A DNA stretch of 10,375 nucleotides, from NCBI GenBank assembly GCA_005879205.1, contig VBLD01000226.1, positions 1 to 10,375 on the forward strand, read 5' to 3'. This DNA comes from Deltaproteobacteria bacterium (GTDB lineage Bacteria; Desulfobacterota; Binatia; DP-6). Position 1 is the stretch's first letter. Every line of letters begins with the position of its first letter. This document shows positions 1-6,759 of this stretch, piece by piece. The position numbers and the translations under genes were made by a program. The notes beneath the pieces are model-generated. The model ran no database searches and was not told where the DNA came from. It saw only the letters and a list, made by a program, of their open reading frames with translations.

Positions 1-666
1 TGACTCGCGCACGCCGGGCGTGGGGTCGAAGAGCCGCTGGAGGTGCATGCCCCGCGGCCCCTGGATGTGGAAGGAGAGCGGCACCTCGGCCGCCGCGACC
101 TCGGTCCACAGCGGCTCCCACACCGGGTCGCTGTAGTGCGCCTTGCCGAGGTTGTCGGGGAAGGCCTCCACCTGGACGCCCCGCGCGCCCTTCGCGAGCA
201 CCCGACGGAGCTCGGCGAGCGTCTCCTCGAGGTCGTCGATCGGCAGCACCGGGATGCCGACCAGCCGTCCGTCGCTCGCGCGCTCGAGCTCGAACAGCCA
301 GTCGTTGTAGCGCGCGATGCACCAGCGGCGCAGCTCGGGGTCGTCGTAGCGCATCGGGCCGCCGCCGTAGAGGACGTCGACGGCGATGCCGTCCTGGTCC
401 ATGTCGGCGAGGCGGGCCTTGGGATCCCACGAGCCCGGGCGCATCTCCTTGTAGACGACGCGCGGGCGGTAGTCCTTGTAGTCGCGGCCTCCCATGAAGG
501 AGAGTCCCTGGACGGGCTGCGTCTTCCGGTCGACGACCCACACGTCGCCCTCGGGTGTCGATTCGACGCGCGGCACGCGATCGGCGAGCGGTCGGGGCAC
601 GTCGTGCAGCCAGAGGTCGGGCGGCGGGTTCACGTGGGAGTCCGCGGAGATGAGCCTCTCGGCCAC
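1..666 (-). CDS. Amidohydrolase-2 family metal-dependent hydrolase (3' end beyond window)
   Basis: Reading leftward from 666, 222 codons stay open to the window edge, so the C-terminus is missing; relatives are usually about 350-400 residues. The protein opens with AERLISADSHVNPPPDLW. The D-S-H motif (D9, H11) is the variant of the HxH metal motif seen in many PF04909 (ACMSD-like) TIM-barrel hydrolases. Further landmarks are KARLADMDQDGIAVDVLYG (about residues 121-139), RYNDWLFELE (157-166), GRLVGIPVLP (171-180) and PLSFHIQGP near 195-203, whose His should be the next metal ligand. The GTG at 666-664 is chosen because an in-frame TAA (678-676) lies just upstream and no other start precedes the conserved N-terminus; no clear Shine-Dalgarno is seen. 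It is a distant paralogue of the gene at 7936-9096. The family includes hydrolases and decarboxylases, and the substrate cannot be deduced. Confidence 0.88.
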   Translation of the reverse strand, partial: MAERLISADSHVNPPPDLWLHDVPRPLADRVPRVESTPEGDVWVVDRKTQPVQGLSFMGGRDYKDYRPRVVYKEMRPGSWDPKARLADMDQDGIAVDVLYGGGPMRYDDPELRRWCIARYNDWLFELERASDGRLVGIPVLPIDDLEETLAELRRVLAKGARGVQVEAFPDNLGKAHYSDPVWEPLWTEVAAAEVPLSFHIQGPRGMHLQRLFDPTPGVRES

Positions 667-810
667 GCAGGGCGGTTAGCATGCGTTCGCACGGCGGGAC
701 AAGGCCGATCCGGTGACGCGCGGCGACGCACCGAACCCTCGAAGGGGGGTGTCGGAAGTTCACTCTCCAGCCCCTTTTCGGCCGTGGTAGAAGGGTGATT
801 CGGCTCCGGC

Positions 811-2361
811 ATGCTAGCAGGGTTCGTCCAGCTGAACCTCGTCCGGCCCGTCCTCCTCGGCGCGCTGCTCCTGGCGTCGCGCGCGGGCGGCGCGCAGAGC
901 TACGCGGTCGTCGACCTCGGAACGTTCGGCGGGCCGACCAGCAGCGCGTCGGCCATCAACGGTGCCGGACAGGTGGTCGGCTTCGCCTCGACCCCGACCG
1001 GCTCGCAGCACGCCTTCCTCTACGGGGGCGGAACGATGCTCGACCTCGGCACGCTCGGCGGGACCAACAGCCTCGCCTACGGCGTGAACGACGCGGGGCA
1101 GGTGGTGGGCGCCGCCTGGAGGACCACGAGCTCCCTCTCCTCGCGTGCATTCCTCTACTCCGGCGGCGTCATGAAGGACCTCGGGACGTTCGGCGGGCCG
1201 ACGAGCGTCGGTCAGGCGATCAACGCCGCGGGCCAGATCGCGGGATCTGCGCAGACCGACACCATCCAGGGGCTGCTGCATGCGTTCCGGTACACTGCCG
1301 GCGTGATGACCGACCTCGGGACGCTCGGCGGGACCACCAGCTTCGGCTACGGCATCAACGGGGTCGGAGACGTGGTCGGCGCGGCATATGACGCCGGCGC
1401 GGCGTCGCGGGCGCACGCCTTCCTCTACCATGGGGGGACGATGGCCGACCTCGGCACCCTCGGCGGACAGAGCAGCAGCGCCCGGGCCGTCAACGACTCG
1501 CGCGACGTGGCGGGCGTGGCGGAGAACGCGGCGCTCACCCCGCACGCCTTTCTCTACCGGGGCGGCGTGATGACGGACCTCGGCACGCTCGGCGGGTTCG
1601 CCAGCTTTGCCAACGCCATCAACGGCCTCGGCGACGTGGTGGGCTGGGTGTCGGCCGTGGATGGCACGCATCGCGCCTTTCTCTACGCCGACGGCCTGAT
1701 GACCGACCTGAACGCGCTGATCCCTGCGGGCTCGGGATGGGTGCTGCACGAGGGACGGGCGATCAACGACGCGCGGCAGATCGCGGCCATTGGCGCGCGC
1801 GGCGGCACCGGCGACCACGCGCTGCTCCTCACCCCTTCGTCCGCGGTCCCGACCACCACGACGACGACGAGCACGACCCCGAATACGACCCCCGAGACGA
1901 CCACCACCACCGTCGACGGGACGACCACGAGCACGACGGGGCCGCCGCCCACGAGCTCGACCACCGCCACGTCCGTGGCGACCACCAGTACGACGACGAC
2001 CACGCTCGCGCCCCAATGCCAGGTCGGACTCTTCGGCCCCGCGCTGTGCGAGGTCGCGCAGCTCTCGGCGACCGGGATCTGCGCTCCGGACTCCCTCGAC
2101 CCGCGGCTTCAGCGGTTCATCGTCGCCAACGTCGGGACCGTGCGGGGCCTGCTCCACCGCGCCGAGCTCCAGGGAGCCAAGGGAAGGCTGCGACAGGCGA
2201 GGTCGCTCGCGAAGGCGGCGACGGGACGGCTGTCGGCCATCAGCAGGAAGGTGGCGCGGGCGGCGCAGGAGGGACGGGGCCGGCCCGCCAAGATCTCCGC
2301 CGCCTGTCGGCGCGTCCTGGACCAGGTGGTCGGCGTCGCGCAGCGCGAGATATCCGGATGA
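811..2361 (+). CDS. Secreted HAF-repeat protein with Thr-rich linker and Cys-containing C-terminal domain
   Basis: This 516-residue protein begins with a probable signal peptide: R12, a hydrophobic core at about 13-22, and cleavage likely near A28. Residues 31-340 are HAF-family repeats: a DLGT(L/F)GG turn, an AIN/GVN segment followed by GQVVG/GDVVG, then HAFLY. DLG/DLN turns start at 35, 78, 123, 168, 213, 256 and 299, and HAF-type strands at 67, 112, 157, 202, 245, 288 and 336. That gives seven units of roughly 45 residues, the last degenerate. Residues 347-399 are a Thr/Ser/Pro linker. Residues 402-516 form a helix-rich basic domain with four Cys (403, 413, 424, 499) that could make two disulfides; I do not recognise it as a named domain. 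The role is probably extracytoplasmic or surface, but no reaction is known for HAF proteins. The ATG at 811 precedes the signal peptide directly; only a weak purine run (AGAAGGG) lies upstream. Confidence 0.9.
   Translation: MLAGFVQLNLVRPVLLGALLLASRAGGAQSYAVVDLGTFGGPTSSASAINGAGQVVGFASTPTGSQHAFLYGGGTMLDLGTLGGTNSLAYGVNDAGQVVGAAWRTTSSLSSRAFLYSGGVMKDLGTFGGPTSVGQAINAAGQIAGSAQTDTIQGLLHAFRYTAGVMTDLGTLGGTTSFGYGINGVGDVVGAAYDAGAASRAHAFLYHGGTMADLGTLGGQSSSARAVNDSRDVAGVAENAALTPHAFLYRGGVMTDLGTLGGFASFANAINGLGDVVGWVSAVDGTHRAFLYADGLMTDLNALIPAGSGWVLHEGRAINDARQIAAIGARGGTGDHALLLTPSSAVPTTTTTTSTTPNTTPETTTTTVDGTTTSTTGPPPTSSTTATSVATTSTTTTTLAPQCQVGLFGPALCEVAQLSATGICAPDSLDPRLQRFIVANVGTVRGLLHRAELQGAKGRLRQARSLAKAATGRLSAISRKVARAAQEGRGRPAKISAACRRVLDQVVGVAQREISG
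913..1830 (+). repeat. Seven-unit HAF repeat array (about 135-nt period)
   Basis: This encodes residues 35-340 of the HAF protein. DNA copies of 'gacctcggcacgctcggcgg'-like sequence recur at intervals of about 129-135 nt. Units 2-5 are the most alike, while the seventh has lost the LGTLGG turn (DLNALIPAG). The array is diverged rather than identical, so it is an old protein-repeat expansion and not a recent tandem duplication. Confidence 0.8.
1849..2007 (+). repeat. Low-complexity Thr-rich linker coding sequence
   Basis: ACC/ACG-rich DNA encodes residues 347-399, almost entirely Thr with some Ser, Pro and Ala. It separates the HAF array from the C-terminal Cys domain. Such stalks are typical of secreted or surface-anchored proteins and may be glycosylated. 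The mixture of ACC and ACG codons argues against very recent slippage. Confidence 0.8.
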
Positions 2362-2403
2362 CGGAATGTGCAATGTCCGCTCCCGTCTGCTACTAGCGCT
2401 CCC

Positions 2404-2646
2404 ATGGCCGACGACAACACGCAGAGCGAGCTCGACCGCCTGAAGGCCGAGAACGAGCGGCTCAAGCGGGCGGCGAGCCGCGGGATCACGATCAAGGTGA
2501 GCGAGAAGGGCGGCGTTTCGGTCTACGGCCTCGGACGGTTCCCGGTGACGCTCTACAAGGAGCAGTGGACGAAGCTCCTCGACATGGCCGAGGAGATCCG
2601 GGGCTTCATCCGGGACAACGACGGAGCGCTCAAGACGAAGAGCTAG
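2404..2646 (+). CDS. Small coiled-coil conserved-type protein of unknown function
   Basis: This is an 80-residue acidic/basic cytosolic protein. Residues 7-23 (QSELDRLKAENERLKRA) have coiled-coil heptads. Residues 27-58 (ITIKVSEKGGVSVYGLG, then RFPVTLYKEQW) look like a compact beta-rich domain, and residues 57-72 form a helix ending in a charged tail. I recall similar short proteins with a SVYGLGRFPVTLYKEQW core in other bacteria, but know no function for them. The ATG at 2404 is preferred over an upstream in-frame start at 2368 because the coiled coil begins immediately after it and the 2368 start would add only a non-conserved-looking stretch. No clear Shine-Dalgarno is visible. It lies 42 nt after the HAF gene and 42 nt before the permease gene, so co-transcription is possible. 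Confidence 0.72.
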   Translation: MADDNTQSELDRLKAENERLKRAASRGITIKVSEKGGVSVYGLGRFPVTLYKEQWTKLLDMAEEIRGFIRDNDGALKTKS

Positions 2647-2688
2647 ACGCTCGCGACCCGGCGAGCAGACTGCTAAAGCTTCGACGGG

Positions 2689-4326
2689 GTGGCGGACGCG
2701 GCGGAAAGTCTCCGTGCAGCGGGCGGGCCGACGGACGAATCTCCGGTCGCTCGGAGGCCGGGTACCTTCAGGAGCCTCGGCCGAGCCCTGACCTCGTGGC
2801 GGACCGCCGCGGTTTCGGTCCTCTCCTTCTTCTCGGGTCTACCCTTCGGGCTGGTCATGATCGCGATCCCCGACTGGATGGCCAGCACCGGGGTGAGCAT
2901 CTCCATGGTGGGCCTCATCACGCTCGCGCAGGCGCCGTGGGCGTTCACGGTGCTCTGGTCGCCGTTCATGGACCGCTATCCGCGGCCGTGGCTCGGGCGC
3001 CGGCGAGGCTGGGCCGCGGTCGCGCAGGTAACGCTCTTCGCGCTCACCCTGCTGCTCGCGGGCGTGGGTCACCGGCCCGAGACGCCCTGGGTGGTGGCGG
3101 CGCTCGCGCTCGCCATCGCGTTCGCCGGCGCGTCGCAGGACATCGCCGACGACGCCTACGCCGTCGACGTGCTGCGTCCCGAGGAGCAGGGCGCGGCGGT
3201 CGGCGCGCGAATCGCCCTCTATCGTGCCGCGCTGTTCGTCTCGGGCGGGCTCAGCATCACGCTCGCGGCCGCCTGGTCGTGGCCGGTCGTCAATGCCTGC
3301 CTGGCGGTCGCGTATCTGGCCGCCGTGGGAGTGACCTGGGGTGCGCCGGCGCCGGAGCCCGAGCGGCCCCTCCCGCCCCCGGCGACGCTCCGGGGCGCCG
3401 TGTGGCAGCCGTTCCTCGGACTGCTCGCCCGCCACCGTGCGCTCGAGATCCTGGCGTTCGTGGTGTTCTACAAGTTCTCCGACCAGCTCGCGCAGTCCCT
3501 CATCCGCCCGTTCCTCGGCAGGATGGGCTACAGCGCCTTCGACCGGGGCTTCGCCCTCGCCACCGTGGGCCTCGGCGCCACGCTCCTCGGAACCTTCCTC
3601 GGAGGATTCTTCACCACGCTCATCGGCCTCGGTCACTCCCTCTGGCTCTTCGGCTTCCTGCAGACCTTCGCGAACGTCGGCTACTTCTTCCTCGCCGGCA
3701 TGCCGGTCAACGTCCCGGCCATGTACACCGCGACCGGCCTCGAGATGTTCACCTCCGGCATGGGAACGGGCGCCTTCTCGGTCCTCCTCCTGCGCCTGAC
3801 CCAGAAACGCTTCTCCGCCACGCAGTACGCGCTCCTCTCGAGCCTGTTCGGTCTGCCGCGCCTGATCGCCGGGCCGCTGAGCGGGTTCCTGGTCGACGCC
3901 GTCGGCTGGCGGACGTTCTTCCTTTTGACGCTCGTGTTCGGCCTTCCCGGCATGGTGCTGCTCGCGCGCTTCGTGCCGCTCGGCGTGCGCGACCCCGTCT
4001 TCGCGGTGGAACCACCCCGGCGGCGAGAGCCGCTCGCAGCGGGCCAGCTCGTCGGGCGTGGGGTCGCCGGGGCGCTCGTGGGGGCGGCGGGGGCGGCCCT
4101 CCTGGTCGCCACCACGCTGGCGTCGAAGGCGATGCGGGAGCACGAGGGGGTGGGCTTCCACCTCGGGCGGGCTCTGGCTTCGCTTCGACACCCGGTCGGC
4201 GGAGACTGGCTCTGGCTCGCGGGCATCGTCGCCGGCGGGCTGCTCGCCGGACTGTTCACGGCGGCGGCCGTCGCCGCGCGCCATGGGGCCGGACAGGATC
4301 TCGCCGTCGACGACGACGGCTCCTGA
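2689..4326 (+). CDS. ampG: AmpG-like MFS permease (muropeptide-type transporter family)
   Basis: This 545-residue inner-membrane protein has many hydrophobic segments. It matches the AmpG family closely along its length: SFFSGLPFGL (46-55), LWSPFMDRY (89-97) with GRRRGW (103-108), AFAGASQDIADDAYAVDVL (144-162), the conserved LFVSGGL (182-188), YKFSDQLAQSL (261-271), GMGTGAF (357-363) and RFSATQYALLSS (374-385). AmpG imports GlcNAc-anhydroMurNAc-peptides for cell-wall recycling in enterobacteria; substrate here is inferred from similarity only. It is longer than E. coli AmpG (about 490 residues), with a roughly 40-residue polar N-terminal extension and an acidic tail ending DDDGS. The start is GTG 2689, just after an in-frame TAA at 2674, and no better start occurs before the conserved region. 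The gene ends 8 nt before the convergent gamma-glutamylcyclotransferase gene, with no visible terminator between them. Confidence 0.87.
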   Translation: MADAAESLRAAGGPTDESPVARRPGTFRSLGRALTSWRTAAVSVLSFFSGLPFGLVMIAIPDWMASTGVSISMVGLITLAQAPWAFTVLWSPFMDRYPRPWLGRRRGWAAVAQVTLFALTLLLAGVGHRPETPWVVAALALAIAFAGASQDIADDAYAVDVLRPEEQGAAVGARIALYRAALFVSGGLSITLAAAWSWPVVNACLAVAYLAAVGVTWGAPAPEPERPLPPPATLRGAVWQPFLGLLARHRALEILAFVVFYKFSDQLAQSLIRPFLGRMGYSAFDRGFALATVGLGATLLGTFLGGFFTTLIGLGHSLWLFGFLQTFANVGYFFLAGMPVNVPAMYTATGLEMFTSGMGTGAFSVLLLRLTQKRFSATQYALLSSLFGLPRLIAGPLSGFLVDAVGWRTFFLLTLVFGLPGMVLLARFVPLGVRDPVFAVEPPRRREPLAAGQLVGRGVAGALVGAAGAALLVATTLASKAMREHEGVGFHLGRALASLRHPVGGDWLWLAGIVAGGLLAGLFTAAAVAARHGAGQDLAVDDDGS

Positions 4327-4334
4327 CCCGTCCG

Positions 4335-4820
4335 TCAACGATTCGCCTCGCGCTCGTCCAGCGCCAGCTCGAGGCGCTCGAGGTACTCGACGTACTCGGG
4401 CGCGAGCGCGTGCTGGCGGGCGCCCTCGAGCAGCAGTCCCTGGTAGCGGGGCGACGGCTTCCGCCCCTCCCGGGTGACGGTCGACCGATAGGTGAAGGCG
4501 GGGAGACGCTCCTCGCCGTCGACGCCGACCTCCACCGCGAGGCGCTGGTAGACGCCGAGGTGGACGAGCTCGGTGCGGTCGAGGTGGTCGAACTCGTCGG
4601 CGGTGAGCAGGTAGAGCACGCCCCAGGTGCGTGCCGCGCCGTCGGCCTCGAGGTTGGCGACGCCCCGTTCGCCGGGGCCGATCGGGATGTTGAAGCAGAG
4701 CCGGTAGCCGTCGAGCCAGGCGCGGCGGGTCGCGAGCGGGTGCATGGCGCGGCGATCGAGAAAGATCGTGCGATTCATGTTGCTGCCGTAGGCGAAGTAC
4801 CAGAGGGCGTGGTCGGTCAC
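4335..4820 (-). CDS. Gamma-glutamylcyclotransferase (GGCT-fold)
   Basis: This 161-residue cytosolic protein is of the usual size for the family. It starts with the glycine-loop motif YFAYGSNM (residues 8-15), which binds the gamma-glutamyl group. WGVLYLL (66-72) is followed by HLDRTELVHLGVYQR (79-93), in which E84 aligns with the catalytic Glu of human GGCT. PSPRYQGLLLEGARQHAL (122-139) and PEYVEYLERLE (141-151) also match the human-type enzyme. The expected reaction is release of 5-oxoproline from gamma-glutamyl amino acids, part of glutathione turnover. The start is GTG 4820-4818, which overlaps the TGA of the glutathione transferase gene by 4 nt (GTGA) and has a GGAGG 7 nt upstream. It is the last gene of the sigma/alkyltransferase operon, so it probably processes glutathione-derived products with its neighbour. 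Substrate specificity is inferred. Confidence 0.87.
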   Translation of the reverse strand: MTDHALWYFAYGSNMNRTIFLDRRAMHPLATRRAWLDGYRLCFNIPIGPGERGVANLEADGAARTWGVLYLLTADEFDHLDRTELVHLGVYQRLAVEVGVDGEERLPAFTYRSTVTREGRKPSPRYQGLLLEGARQHALAPEYVEYLERLELALDEREANR

Positions 4821-5560
4821 GCCGCGACCTCCGCCGAGGTGCCCCGATGGCGGCGGTACATGTCGCGCACCCATCGATACGCCGGGTGCCCGCCGAGCGC
4901 GCTCCGGTATCCGACGAGGACGGACGGCAGCGGCTCGGGTACGCGATACTGGAGCTCGGGCGGTATCACCAGCGGCGCGAAGAGCGCGGCGGCGGTCAGG
5001 TCCGCCACGCTGAACGTGTCGCCGGCGAGGTAGCCGCTCGGCTGGAGCTCGGCCGCGATGCGATCGAGCGCTGCGGCCATCTTCTCGCGCCCGGCCTGGA
5101 TCGTCGCGGCGTGATAGAAGGCGCGGAACGCCGGGAAGATGGCGCGCGCGGTCCGCCGGGCGCGGGCCGGCATGCCGAGGGTCAGGACGGCGACGACCCC
5201 GTCGGGATCCTGCGCAAGCAACGGCCCGATGATGGCGGCCCGCAGCGGGTGGCCGAGCTCCTCGTCGAAGAAATCCTCGAGCGCGAGGGCGCGCCGGCGA
5301 ACCGACTCGTCGCGCGGGTAGAGCGGCGGCTCGGGCCATCGCCGCTCGAGCGCCTCGATGATGCGGGTCGAGTCGCCGATCGCCTTGGCGTCGAGCCACA
5401 GCACGGGCAGCGTGCCGCGCCCCGTTGCCCACCAGACGCGCGGCAGGTAGTCGGGACCGAGCGTGCGGCGCACGTGGGGGATGCGCTTCCAGTCGAGCGC
5501 CCAGCGGACCTTCTCGTTGAAGTGCGAGATCGGGAAGTGCCAGAGGAGGGGAGTCGCCAT
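4817..5560 (-). CDS. Glutathione S-transferase family protein
   Basis: This 247-residue cytosolic protein has a thioredoxin-like N-terminal domain (about 4-82) followed by an all-helical GST C-terminal domain. PISHFNEKVRWALD (10-23) is the first helix, with S12 the candidate catalytic residue. GTLPVLWLD (49-57) carries the cis-Pro (P52), and GDSTRIIEALE (62-72) is the gamma-Glu-binding SNAIL-like motif. In the C-terminal domain, GYLAGDTFSVADLTAAALF (176-194) is the typical N-capping/hydrophobic staple region. Family role: conjugation of glutathione to electrophiles, or a related GSH-dependent reaction; the substrate is unknown. The ATG at 5560-5558 lies 2 nt after the alkyltransferase stop, and the gene overlaps the downstream GGCT gene by 4 nt. 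An alternative GTG at 5566 would add two residues. Confidence 0.88.
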   Translation of the reverse strand: MATPLLWHFPISHFNEKVRWALDWKRIPHVRRTLGPDYLPRVWWATGRGTLPVLWLDAKAIGDSTRIIEALERRWPEPPLYPRDESVRRRALALEDFFDEELGHPLRAAIIGPLLAQDPDGVVAVLTLGMPARARRTARAIFPAFRAFYHAATIQAGREKMAAALDRIAAELQPSGYLAGDTFSVADLTAAALFAPLVIPPELQYRVPEPLPSVLVGYRSALGGHPAYRWVRDMYRRHRGTSAEVAA

Positions 5561-5562
5561 CG

Positions 5563-6243
5563 TCACCCCGTTGCCATCCGCGCGCCCTCGAGCCGCAGGA
5601 GCTTTCGCTTGATGCCGAGTCCCCCGCCGTAGCCACCGATCCGTCCGCCGGCGGCGATCACGCGGTGGCACGGGATGACGATGGGGACGGGGTTGCGACC
5701 GAGGGCCTGCCCGACCGCGCGGCTGCCCTGCGGCTGGCCGATGCGCCGCGCGATCTCGCCGTAGGACACGACCTGCCCGGCCGGCACCTCGGCGGCCGCC
5801 ATCAGCACGCGCCGGTGAAACGGCGTCAGGCGGCTCAGGTCGAGCTGGACGTCGAACGTGCGGCGCTGCCCGGCGAAGTAGGCGCGTAGCTGGCGTACGA
5901 TGTCGGCCGTCTTCGCCGCGGAGCGGACCGGCTCCGCACCGAGCCGCTCGCGGAGCTCGGCGACGAAGGCCGCCTCGCGCTGCCGGAAGGAGACGCGCAC
6001 CAGGCCCGCATCGGTCGCCCCGACCAGCACCCGGCCGATCGGTGTCGGGAGGCTGCAGTAGTAGATCGTTCGCGGGGACGTGCCGATGCGCTCCTCCCCG
6101 TAGAGACGCGTGAGCCTGCCGAGAGCCTGGCGATAGGCGACGAGCTCGCGCTGTCCGTCGTCGGTCTCGAGCCAGCGCTCGAGCGCCGGCGACGATCGGG
6201 CGTCGCCGAGCAGCATTGCGATCAGGTCGTCGTGCTTCTTCAT
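5563..6243 (-). CDS. ogt: O6-alkylguanine-DNA alkyltransferase with N-terminal anti-sigma-like extension
   Basis: This is a 226-residue protein. Residues 58-226 are a complete methylated-DNA-protein cysteine methyltransferase: a ribonuclease-like N-domain (YCSLPTPIGRVLVGATD, 62-78), the DNA-binding part TPFHRRVLMAAAEVPAGQVVSYGEIA (140-165, shown here in two parts by position: HRRVL 143-147, SYGEIA 160-165), SRAVGQALGRNP (174-185) with the Arg finger R175, and the active site IPCHRVI (190-196) with acceptor C192. It removes O6-alkyl groups from guanine in a stoichiometric suicide reaction. Residues 1-50 are extra: DDLIAMLLGD, then ALERWLETDDGQRELVAYRQ (20-39) and ALGRL. This helical pattern resembles anti-sigma N-terminal domains but lacks the zinc Cys/His. 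ATG 6243-6241 overlaps the sigma-gene stop by 4 nt (ATGA), with GAGG 7 nt upstream. The position right after an ECF sigma gene is the usual anti-sigma position; the regulatory role is inferred. Confidence 0.9.
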   Translation of the reverse strand: MKKHDDLIAMLLGDARSSPALERWLETDDGQRELVAYRQALGRLTRLYGEERIGTSPRTIYYCSLPTPIGRVLVGATDAGLVRVSFRQREAAFVAELRERLGAEPVRSAAKTADIVRQLRAYFAGQRRTFDVQLDLSRLTPFHRRVLMAAAEVPAGQVVSYGEIARRIGQPQGSRAVGQALGRNPVPIVIPCHRVIAAGGRIGGYGGGLGIKRKLLRLEGARMATG

Positions 6244-6734
6244 GGTTCGTCCTCGAGCGCCGCCCGGAGCCGCTTCACCGCCTGGTACACGTTGGCGCGC
6301 GCGGCCGCCTCGTTGCCGCCGAGACTCGCCGCGATGTCGGCGTAGCCGAGCCCGTGGAACCGTCTCAGCATGAGCGCCGCACGCTGCTTCGGCGGCAGCG
6401 CCTCCACGGCCCGCGCCACGCGGCGGAGCTGCTCCCGATCCTCCGCCGACGGGCCGGCGCCCGCGGGCAGCCCGTCGAGGTCGACGTCGACGGTGCGCGC
6501 CGTCCTCCGGGCGCGACGTCGCGCCGCGCCGAGCGCGCTGTTGGTTGCGATCCGATAGAGCCAGGCGCGGAGGTTCGAATCGGGCCTCAGCCGGTGGAGC
6601 GCGCCCTGGGCGCGGAGGAAGACCTCCTGACAGGCGTCCTGTGCGTCGTGTTCGTCGCCCATGAACCGCACCAGGTAAGCCAGTATCTCCGGCCGGTATC
6701 GCTCGGCGAGCTCGGCGAGGGAGGGGGCCCCCAT
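6240..6734 (-). CDS. ECF-type RNA polymerase sigma factor (sigma-70 family)
   Basis: This 164-residue protein has only regions 2 and 4, the ECF architecture. Region 2 spans about 10-76, with the core-binding motif GDEHDAQDACQEVFLRAQ (26-43) and the -10 recognition segment NLRAWLYRIATNSALGAARR (54-73). A basic, Gly/Pro-containing linker covers about 77-100. Region 4 spans about 108-160, with LPPKQRAALMLRRFHGLGY (113-131) and the helix-turn-helix ADIAASLGGNEAAARANVYQ (132-151) that would contact the -35 element. The start ATG 6734-6732 is supported by AGAGG 6 nt upstream (6745-6741); a GTG at 6779 would add 15 residues without family resemblance and would overlap the promoter. It is first in a four-gene operon and overlaps the alkyltransferase gene. 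It probably controls its own operon and perhaps the divergent one. Confidence 0.9.
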   Translation of the reverse strand: MGAPSLAELAERYRPEILAYLVRFMGDEHDAQDACQEVFLRAQGALHRLRPDSNLRAWLYRIATNSALGAARRRARRTARTVDVDLDGLPAGAGPSAEDREQLRRVARAVEALPPKQRAALMLRRFHGLGYADIAASLGGNEAAARANVYQAVKRLRAALEDEP

Positions 6735-6740
6735 TGCGCG

Positions 6741-6745
6741 CCTCT
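6741..6745 (-). promoter_or_regulatory. Shine-Dalgarno of the sigma-factor gene
   Basis: AGAGG on the minus strand lies 6 nt before ATG 6734-6732. It fixes the sigma-factor start and argues against the longer GTG start at 6779. Confidence 0.6.
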
Positions 6746-6759
6746 TTAACACCTCGCCC

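Noticed and set aside
814..2373. 519-codon open frame antisense to the HAF gene
   Set aside because: It is an artefact of GC-rich codon use: the translation is Arg/Gly/Ala-rich and mirrors the repeats, while the plus strand encodes a clear signal peptide and HAF motifs.
4327..4334. Bidirectional terminator between the convergent permease and cyclotransferase genes
   Set aside because: Only 8 nt separate the stops and no hairpin with a T-run is visible there.
2839..4338. 499-codon open frame antisense to the permease gene
   Set aside because: It is a charged, Glu/Arg-rich low-complexity translation with no domain; the sense strand matches AmpG along its length.
2565..5033. 822-codon plus-strand open frame across the permease, cyclotransferase and transferase genes
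   Set aside because: It runs through three well-supported genes in other frames, is Arg/Ala/Gly-rich and shows no family motif.
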